From Candidatus Pacearchaeota archaeon (GTDB taxonomy: Archaea; Nanobdellota; Nanobdellia; Pacearchaeales; GW2011-AR1): DNA of 32,081 bases. The stretch is taken from assembly GCA_018303925.1 (NCBI GenBank), contig JAGVXF010000007.1, positions 24,694-56,774 of the forward strand, in the 5' to 3' direction. The notes beneath the pieces were generated by a model that saw only the letters and a list, made by a program, of their open reading frames with translations, did no database searches and had not been told where the DNA came from. The translations under genes were made by a program, and so were the position numbers. The first letter of the stretch is position 1; every line of letters begins with the position of its first letter. Below are positions 25,476-32,081 of this stretch, piece by piece.

Positions 25476-26933
25476 ATGTTAAGGACGCACACAATTGGAG
25501 AAATAAATGAAAAACTCATAGGAAAAAAAGTCACGCTTTGCGGATGGGTTGATACAATTCGTGAGCATGGAAATGTCATTTTCATTGACCTTCGTGATAG
25601 ATATGGAAAAGTTCAGACAGTTATACATAAAAAAATTCCTGATTTTAGCGAAGTCAAAAAATTAACCATTGAATCATGCGTGCAGTTGGAAGGGGAAGTT
25701 AAAGTGAGGCCGAAAGGGAGTGAGAATAAGGAATTAGAATCCGGAAAAGTTGAGTTGTCTATAAACAAATTAAACATTTTCTCTCTTGCAGACCAATTGC
25801 CTTTTAATATGGAGAAAGGAGAAGAAGTTGCAGAGGACATTAGGCTCAGGTATAGGTATCTTGATTTGAGGAGGCCTAAAATGATTAATAATTTAAGTGT
25901 GAGACATAAAGCAATTAACTTTATAAGAGATTACCTTGATAAAAGGAAATTTTTAGAGATAACCACCCCTATTTTGACAAAATCTTCCCCTGAGGGGGCA
26001 AGAGATTTTATTGTTCCTTCAAGGATTCATCCTGGAAAGTTTTATGCTTTGCCTCAGAGTCCGCAACAATATAAACAACTTTTGATGATTGCCGGAATTG
26101 ATAAATACTTTCAGATTGCCCCTTGCTTTAGGGATGAAGATGCACGGGCAGACAGAAGTCCTGGTGAATTTTACCAACTTGACCTTGAGATGAGTTTTAT
26201 TACACAGGAAGAGCTTTTGAATTTAATAGAGGAACTATTTATTAAATTAACAGAAGAAATTTTTCCTGGAAAAAGAATAACTAAAATTCCTTTTCCGAAT
26301 CTTTCTTATGAAGAGGCAATGAAAAAATACGGGACTGATAAACCGGATTTGAGAGAAAATAAAGACGACCCTGATGAATTGGCTTTTGCATGGATTATTG
26401 ATTTTCCCCTTTTTGAAGAAGAAAAAACGGATGGGCATTATGCACCAATGCATCATATGTTTACCCGTCCAAAAGATGAAGACTTAAAATATTTAAATGA
26501 TAAAGATTCCCATAAAGTCAAATCTTATCAGCATGATCTTGTTTTAAATGGGGTTGAAGTTGGCGGAGGCTCGATAAGGATTCATGATCCTCTTATTCAG
26601 GAAAAAGTTTTTAATCTTATAGGGTTTACACAAAAAGAAAAAAAATATTTCTCGCATATGCTTACCGCTTTTAAGTATGGAGTTCCTCCACATGGAGGAA
26701 TTGCCCCTGGAATTGACAGGCTTATTATGGTTATGCTGGGGGAGTCTTCTATTAGGGAATTAATCGCATTTCCTAAGAACAGGGAAGCCAGGGACGTCAC
26801 TTTTAATGCGCCTGATGATATAACCGAAAAGCAAATGAAAGAAGTTCATATTAAATTGGACATTAAAAAAGAGAAGAAAAAAGCCCCTGAGAAAAAGAAA
26901 GGTCCTGTGAGAAATAAGAAGGAAAAGAAGTAA
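25476..26933 (+). CDS. aspS: aspartyl-tRNA synthetase, bacterial-type but without the GAD insertion; Lys-rich C-terminal tail
   Basis: LRTHTIGEINEKLIGKKVTLCGWVDTIREHGNVIFIDLRDR; APCFRDEDARADRSPGEFYQLDLEMSF; GTDKPDLRENKDDPDELAFAWIIDFPLFE; GVPPHGGIAPGIDRL. Confidence 0.96.
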   Translation: MLRTHTIGEINEKLIGKKVTLCGWVDTIREHGNVIFIDLRDRYGKVQTVIHKKIPDFSEVKKLTIESCVQLEGEVKVRPKGSENKELESGKVELSINKLNIFSLADQLPFNMEKGEEVAEDIRLRYRYLDLRRPKMINNLSVRHKAINFIRDYLDKRKFLEITTPILTKSSPEGARDFIVPSRIHPGKFYALPQSPQQYKQLLMIAGIDKYFQIAPCFRDEDARADRSPGEFYQLDLEMSFITQEELLNLIEELFIKLTEEIFPGKRITKIPFPNLSYEEAMKKYGTDKPDLRENKDDPDELAFAWIIDFPLFEEEKTDGHYAPMHHMFTRPKDEDLKYLNDKDSHKVKSYQHDLVLNGVEVGGGSIRIHDPLIQEKVFNLIGFTQKEKKYFSHMLTAFKYGVPPHGGIAPGIDRLIMVMLGESSIRELIAFPKNREARDVTFNAPDDITEKQMKEVHIKLDIKKEKKKAPEKKKGPVRNKKEKK

Positions 26934-26944
26934 GGTTCAAAAAA

Positions 26945-27094
26945 ATGAAAAAAGAAGATTTAATTGAAACGATTGAAATACTTTCAGATTATAAAACTAT
27001 GAGGGGTATATCTAAGGGTTTAGAAGATTATAGAAAAGGGAGATTTAAAATGCTTAACGAATTTAAAATAGAAATGAAGAAAGCTCCAAAATAA
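26945..27094 (+). CDS. small ORF, 49 aa, possibly antitoxin-like
   Basis: MKKEDLIETIEILSDYKTMRGISKGLEDYRKGRFKMLNEFKIEMKKAPK, read directly from sequence; not in the ORF track. Confidence 0.45.
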   Translation: MKKEDLIETIEILSDYKTMRGISKGLEDYRKGRFKMLNEFKIEMKKAPK

Positions 27095-27122
27095 TTAAAA
27101 ACAACATTCTTTTTGTTTATCT

Positions 27123-28475
27123 ATGCTTAAAGTGGGGCTTGAAATTCATGGTTATCTAAATACGAATGAGAAGTTATTTTGCAGATGCAAGGTTCTCCAT
27201 GGGAAAAAGCATAGTGAATCCAATGTGAATATTTGTCCTGTTTGTACAGGGCAGCCCGGTTCTAAGCCACTTTTACCAAATACTGAAGCTGTCAAGAAAG
27301 TTATTGAAATTGCAATAATTCTGGGATGCAGGATTTCTCCGGAAGGTTTGTGGCAAAGAAAGCACTATTCGTGGCCTGACCTTCCTAAAGGATTTCAGTC
27401 GACAATTTCAGGGCCCCATTCAGTTCCAAGCGGAACTGGGGGAAAATTTATGGGAATAAGAATTAAAGAATGCCATCTTGAAGAGGATCCGGCGGCTTGG
27501 AACCCCATAACCGGTGAAGTTGACTATAATCGTTCCGGAGCTCCGCTTGTTGAGATTGTGACTGAACCCGATTTTAAAACAAGTGAAGAAGTGGTTTCAT
27601 GGCTTGGAAATTTAATGAGCACCTTGAGTTATGTTAGTGCGATTGACAAAAAATCAGGACTAAAAGCTGACGTGAATGTTTCAATTACGGGAGGAGAGAG
27701 GGTTGAAATAAAAAATATAAATTCATTTAGGAAAATAAAAGAAGCAATTGATTTAGAGTTTACAAGACAGGAAAAAAATCCTCCAAAAATTGAGGAAACC
27801 AGAACTTATGACGAAGAGAAAAAAATGACTGTTTTGATGAGAACAAAAGATTCTGCAATGGATTACAGATTTATAAGCGAGCCGGATTTGCCGGTTTTAA
27901 AAATTTCTCAAGTTTTAATAAATGAAATAAAGAAATCAATTCCGAAGCTTCCTTTTGAAAAAATGAAAAAGTTAGTGACAAAGTATAAAATTGAAAAAAG
28001 ATATGCAGAGATTTTAACAAAGAGATTAAGTCTTGTTGAATTGTTTGAGGAACTTGTAAAAAAAGTAAAACCAGAAATTGCAATCCCGTGGGTTAGTGTT
28101 GAACTTTTGGGAGTCGCAAATTATAACAAAATGGATGTTGATGAGATTGATATAAATCCAGAACATTTTACTAAACTTCTTCTGGCGGTTGAATCAGGAA
28201 AAATAAGCGAGCTTAAAGCAAAGGACATTCTTAGGGGATGGGCAAAGGGTTCAAGCCCTCCAGAAAAAGAAATTGAAGAAGGCAAAAAAATTGAACTAAA
28301 AGAAATTGATAAAATTGCAAAAGAAGTGATAAAAGAAAATGAAAAAGCAGTTAAAGATTATAAGGCCGGACAGAAGAATTCCTTAAACTTTTTAATCGGA
28401 GAAATAATGAAAAAATCCGGTAAGCGCGCCGGATTTAAAGAAACAAGGGAGGCCCTTCTTGGAATTTTAGGATAA
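27123..28475 (+). CDS. gatB: Asp/Glu-tRNA amidotransferase subunit B
   Basis: VGLEIHGYLNTNEKLFCRCK, CPVCTGQPGSKPLLN-like, RIKECHLEEDPAAWNPITGEVDYNRSGAPLVEIVTEPD. Confidence 0.97.
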   Translation: MLKVGLEIHGYLNTNEKLFCRCKVLHGKKHSESNVNICPVCTGQPGSKPLLPNTEAVKKVIEIAIILGCRISPEGLWQRKHYSWPDLPKGFQSTISGPHSVPSGTGGKFMGIRIKECHLEEDPAAWNPITGEVDYNRSGAPLVEIVTEPDFKTSEEVVSWLGNLMSTLSYVSAIDKKSGLKADVNVSITGGERVEIKNINSFRKIKEAIDLEFTRQEKNPPKIEETRTYDEEKKMTVLMRTKDSAMDYRFISEPDLPVLKISQVLINEIKKSIPKLPFEKMKKLVTKYKIEKRYAEILTKRLSLVELFEELVKKVKPEIAIPWVSVELLGVANYNKMDVDEIDINPEHFTKLLLAVESGKISELKAKDILRGWAKGSSPPEKEIEEGKKIELKEIDKIAKEVIKENEKAVKDYKAGQKNSLNFLIGEIMKKSGKRAGFKETREALLGILG

Positions 28476-28735
28476 TGGGATTTTTATATAAAAAACTTTC
28501 AGAAAAAGATAAAGAAGAAATAAAAAAGGAGGCAAAGAGAATTATGGATTCCTTTGGTAAAAAGCTATCCAAAATAAAAGAGCTTCCAAAAGAAGGTTCA
28601 ATTAAAAGAGAAAATTCAATAAGGGAAGAGGGTCCGGGAAAAGATGGAAGTCCTGATTTCAAGAAAAGGATTTTAGAAAATGCCCCAAATAAAAATAAAG
28701 ATTTTATAATCGCGGAGAAAAAAGGATGGGAATGA
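28475..28735 (+). CDS. gatC: Asp/Glu-tRNA amidotransferase subunit C-like
   Basis: LSEKDKEEIKKEAKRIMDSFGKKLSKI...ILENAPNKNKDFIIAEKKGWE, between gatB and gatA and overlapping the gatB stop. Confidence 0.75.
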   Translation: MGFLYKKLSEKDKEEIKKEAKRIMDSFGKKLSKIKELPKEGSIKRENSIREEGPGKDGSPDFKKRILENAPNKNKDFIIAEKKGWE

Positions 28736-28778
28736 CTTTTCCGCGAAATTTAAATAAATTCAAATCAGATAATAAGGA

Positions 28779-30116
28779 ATGGTAGAGAAAATGACAACAC
28801 TTGAAAAACTTAAAAAATATCTGGAAAAAATAAAAGAGAAAGATAAAGATTTGAATATCTTTTTAGAAGTTCGGCCTGAAAGCGAATTAATTGATGAAGC
28901 AAAAAGAATAGATGAGAAAATAAAGGATGGAAAAGCGGGAAGGCTTGCAGGCTACGTAATCGGGGTAAAACCAAATATAAATGTTGTCGGGTTTCATGCG
29001 TCGTGTTCTTCAAAAGTTCTCGAGGATTATAAGTCGACTTATGATGCAACAGTTATAAAAAAGATAAAAGAAGAAGACGGGCTTATAATTGGGATGGTTA
29101 ATTCCGATGAGTTTGCCTGCGGTTCTTCTGGAGAAACCTCTGCATATGGTCCGGTTAAAAATCCAGTTAACCCCGAATTAATTCCTGGGGGGTCATCCTC
29201 AGGTTCAGCGGCTTGCATTGCCGCAGGCTTTTGTGATATGGCTTTGGGCTCAGATACAGGGGGATCAATAAGAAATCCTGCGTCACATTGCGGGGTTGTT
29301 GGAATAAAGCCAACTTATGCAAGTGTTTCAAGGCATGGTTTAATTGACCTTTCTATGAGTTTTGATCAGATTGGGCCAATTGCTAAAAATGTTCATGATG
29401 CCACCCTTCTTCTTGACGTGATAAGGGGAAAAGATGAAAATGATTCTATAAGTCTTGAGAGTGGAAAATTGAATTTAAAAGAACTTGGAAAAAAGAAAAA
29501 GTTTAAAATTGGAATTTTGGATTTTAAAATTCAGGATGAGCGCATTCAAAAATTAATTGATGAAAAAGTAAAAGAAATCTCTAAAAAATACGGCTGGAAT
29601 GTGAAAAAGGTCAGGATTGAATATATTGATACTGCAATTGAAACTTATTATCCTATTGTTTACACCGAGTTTTTTTCTGCGACAAGAAAGTTTGATGGAA
29701 GAAAATACGGGAAAAAAATTGAAGACTCATGCGGTCCTGAAGTTTTAAGAAGAGTTCTTGGGGGTGCTGAAATAACCCGCTCAGAGCATGAAGGAAGAAA
29801 TTATTATCTTGCTCTTCGTGTAAGAAAATTAATTGAAGAAGAGTATGCCCGCGCTTTCAAGGAAATGGATATTATAATTTCTCCGACGGTCCCGCGACTT
29901 CCCCATAAAATCGGAGAAAAAATAACCATAGAAGAAATGTATTCTTATGACGCATTAACGATTCCCTCAAACCTTGCCGGAAACTGTTCAATGAGTGTTC
30001 CCGTCGGAAAAGTGGACGGGATTCCTGTAGGAATGCAAATTATGGCTGATAAATTTCAGGAACAAAAGATGCTTGAAGTGGGTGCATTGGTGGAAGGTTT
30101 TGGAGAAAGAAGATGA
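28779..30116 (+). CDS. gatA: Asp/Glu-tRNA amidotransferase subunit A
   Basis: amidase signature GGSSSGSAACIAAGFCDMALGSDTGGSIRNPASHCGVVGIKPTYASVSRHGLIDLSMSFDQIGP. Confidence 0.97.
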   Translation: MVEKMTTLEKLKKYLEKIKEKDKDLNIFLEVRPESELIDEAKRIDEKIKDGKAGRLAGYVIGVKPNINVVGFHASCSSKVLEDYKSTYDATVIKKIKEEDGLIIGMVNSDEFACGSSGETSAYGPVKNPVNPELIPGGSSSGSAACIAAGFCDMALGSDTGGSIRNPASHCGVVGIKPTYASVSRHGLIDLSMSFDQIGPIAKNVHDATLLLDVIRGKDENDSISLESGKLNLKELGKKKKFKIGILDFKIQDERIQKLIDEKVKEISKKYGWNVKKVRIEYIDTAIETYYPIVYTEFFSATRKFDGRKYGKKIEDSCGPEVLRRVLGGAEITRSEHEGRNYYLALRVRKLIEEEYARAFKEMDIIISPTVPRLPHKIGEKITIEEMYSYDALTIPSNLAGNCSMSVPVGKVDGIPVGMQIMADKFQEQKMLEVGALVEGFGERR

Positions 30117-30991
30117 AACTTCTTGTTCTTGGGGATATCCACGGAAAAACCAAAAAACTTGAAAAAGAAATTCCAAAACACGATTTTGACTTTGTTATTG
30201 GTGTTGGAGACTATGCGGGCATCGAAGAGTGGAGAAGTTATATAAAATATACCTTGTTCAAGAAAGGCGAGTCCAATATGGAGGGGATGGCTAAAAGAAA
30301 GTCTCCTGAAGAATTTTATGGAAAGAAAAGATTCAAAGAACTTTTAAAAAAAGATTATGAAGCAGGAAGAGACACACTTACTTTTTTAGATATGCTAGGG
30401 AAACCGGGGTTTTTTGTTTTTGGAAATGGTGATGATGATTGGTATACCTTCCCCTTTGGTAAAAATATTATGAGGATAAAAAAGAGAAATCTAAATGTGT
30501 TAAATAAACTGAAAAATATAAAAAATATCAATTATGGAGTTAGAAAGTATAAAGGAATTACTTTTTTAGGTTTTGGGGGGTACCTTGATGCGACTGCAAA
30601 TGACAAGTCAAGAGATGAAAAGTGGCAGAATGCAGTTGACAAAAGAATGGGAAAAGCTGAAAAGAAATTTAACTATTTTCTGAAAAAAGTCAAGGGAAAG
30701 TCAATTTTTATTTTTCATTATCCTCCTATGGGAGTATTTGACATAATAAGGGACAAGAAAAATCCGTATCATGGGGGAAGCACAGGAAGCAAATTTTACT
30801 GTGAGGGAATATTAAAGAAGAAACCATTTTTGGTTTTGTGCGGGCATATGGAAGAGTATCAGGGAAAAAAGAAACTTGGAAGTTCATTAGTTGTAAATCC
30901 TGGTGAGGGTTCAAAAGGTAAATTTGCAATAGTTGAATTGGATGAAGGAAAAGGTAAAATTGAAACCGTGAAATTTCCCCGTTTTCGTTAA
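30113..30991 (+). CDS. calcineurin-like metallophosphoesterase
   Basis: LLVLGDIHGKTKKL, IGVGDYAG, FVFGNGDDD, FIFHYPPMG, LCGHMEEYQG. Confidence 0.9.
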   Translation: MKLLVLGDIHGKTKKLEKEIPKHDFDFVIGVGDYAGIEEWRSYIKYTLFKKGESNMEGMAKRKSPEEFYGKKRFKELLKKDYEAGRDTLTFLDMLGKPGFFVFGNGDDDWYTFPFGKNIMRIKKRNLNVLNKLKNIKNINYGVRKYKGITFLGFGGYLDATANDKSRDEKWQNAVDKRMGKAEKKFNYFLKKVKGKSIFIFHYPPMGVFDIIRDKKNPYHGGSTGSKFYCEGILKKKPFLVLCGHMEEYQGKKKLGSSLVVNPGEGSKGKFAIVELDEGKGKIETVKFPRFR

Positions 30992-31098
30992 CCTCTCCTT
31001 ATAAACTTTTTCTTGGGGTTTTCGTTACTTTAAGTTATCCAGAAACTTTAAAAAGTCTTTATGGGATAAGAATTTTAATTAAATTGGAGGTATGAAGG

Positions 31099-31200
31099 AT
31101 GCCCAAACCAAAAAAAGAAAAACTTAAAGAAGACGACGACTTCGAAGGGGAAGATGCAGGCAAAGAAGACGACGACTTCGAAGATGATGAAGAATACTAA
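31099..31200 (+). CDS. 33-aa acidic miniprotein
   Basis: MPKPKKEKLKEDDDFEGEDAGKEDDDFEDDEEY; ggaggt SD-like motif ~8 nt upstream; internal duplication aagaagacgacgacttcgaag. Confidence 0.5.
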   Translation: MPKPKKEKLKEDDDFEGEDAGKEDDDFEDDEEY

Positions 31201-31416
31201 ATTTTAGTATCTTTTTTTAATTTTTATTTTTTAAGTTCATTGCCTCAAAATCGAATCTGCTTGATTTCTGCGCTGGAAAGTGTTGATATCAAAGGTCTGT
31301 TTATGCGGGTTAATATTTAGAGGTCAGATTAATCAAATTGACAAAATAAGGTAATTTGTTAAACAATTTTTGGATTTATTAGTTTTCTGGTAAAAGCGGG
31401 GAACCCCCTTTAAAAA

Positions 31417-31650
31417 TCATCTTCTTTCTGGGATTGAAACAAGACAGTCAGAACAAATGGCGCTCTTTTCTTTTGTTTTTGGATCAACGCTAATTTTGTA
31501 ATATCCGGCTCTTAAGTCTCTTTTACATTTTGAACATTTGTTGCCCTGTTTTTTTATAAATTCTTTTCGGTCATATGACGCAACTTTTATCTCTTTTGAT
31601 TTACTTCTTTTAAGTGCATCTATGTAATTTTGTGATTCTATTATTGCCAT
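31417..31650 (-). CDS. small zinc-finger protein (two CxxC)
   Basis: KCSKCKRDLRAGYYKISVDPKTKEKSAICSDCLVSIP. Confidence 0.65.
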   Translation of the reverse strand: MAIIESQNYIDALKRSKSKEIKVASYDRKEFIKKQGNKCSKCKRDLRAGYYKISVDPKTKEKSAICSDCLVSIPERR

Positions 31651-31779
31651 ACAAAAGAGAGAATTTGTCAGGTTATAAACTTAATTATGCTACTTTATAA
31701 TAATTCCAAACCCATTTTTAAATTTTGAAATCTTTACAATTATCTAAATATTTATTAATCTTCCTTCGTAATTTATTTT

Positions 31780-31929
31780 ATGGGGAAAAGTCTTTTGAAT
31801 GTGATAAAAGATTCAGGAATATTTCTAATAAAAGGGGTTGACCAGGGGATTTATGGGCACCTGCAGATTGACGCCGAGTTTTTGATCAAGTCTTTTTACT
31901 ATAAAATTAAGGATTATCTTGGTTTTTGA
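31780..31929 (+). CDS. small ORF, 49 aa
   Basis: MGKSLLNVIKDSGIFLIKGVDQGIYGHLQIDAEFLIKSFYYKIKDYLGF, read directly from sequence. Confidence 0.4.
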   Translation: MGKSLLNVIKDSGIFLIKGVDQGIYGHLQIDAEFLIKSFYYKIKDYLGF

Positions 31930-32009
31930 AAATACAATTTTCTTTAAGTAAATTTTTAAGGGAAAACCTGAATATAAAAACTTAAAAAGTAATTTTTGTT
32001 TTGGGGGTT

Positions 32010-32081
32010 ATGAAGATAGGGGAAGTTGAACTAAAGTGGCTTGGCCATTCGGGATTTTTAATTCAAAATTCAAAGATTATT
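32010..32081 (+). CDS. metallo-beta-lactamase-fold hydrolase, N-terminus only (truncated by window end)
   Basis: MKIGEVELKWLGHSGFLIQNSKII resembles the start of UPF0173-type MBL-fold proteins. Confidence 0.6.
   Translation, partial: MKIGEVELKWLGHSGFLIQNSKII

Noticed and set aside
26945-27094. Toxin-antitoxin module based on the 49-aa antitoxin-like ORF
   Set aside because: No toxin partner adjacent (neighbours are aspS and gatB) and the similarity is only impressionistic.

Overview
AT-rich archaeal chromosomal window, probably DPANN (Pacearchaeota/Woesearchaeota-like). Archaeal markers are ribosomal protein S17e, a tRNA-splicing endonuclease, TFE, deoxyhypusine synthase, GatD/GatE, and a CAT-anticodon tRNA with an apparent intron. 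It is dominated by translation genes: leuS, alaS, proS, aspS, gatD, gatE, gatB, gatC, gatA and two complete tRNAs. Other genes include disA (c-di-AMP synthase), a rhomboid protease, a SpoIIM-like membrane protein, an HtrA-like protease, a DHH phosphoesterase and a metallophosphoesterase. The standout is a compact diversity-generating retroelement (DGR) at about 23.3-25.4 kb, between gatE and aspS. It consists of a variable protein gene (23337-24020) ending in a variable repeat (VR 23917-23999), a template repeat (TR 24276-24358) and a DGR-type reverse transcriptase (24386-25429). Over the 83 ungapped aligned positions all 16 VR/TR differences fall at TR adenines and all 56 non-adenine positions are identical, the hallmark of adenine-specific mutagenic retrohoming. 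A second, decayed VR-like remnant with the same structured 3' flank (GTACGCGCCG-YAAGGC) lies about 19 kb away, behind leuS (about 4591-4733). It suggests that the target family is multi-copy and that the structured flank is a conserved target-site element. Secondary observations include absence of the GAD domain in both GatE and AspRS, a mosaic of bacterial-type and archaeal-type aaRS, 60-bp tandem repeats carrying a tRNA 5' end, and a 57-bp tandem duplication at the disA 3' end. All homology calls are by eye; no database search was run.
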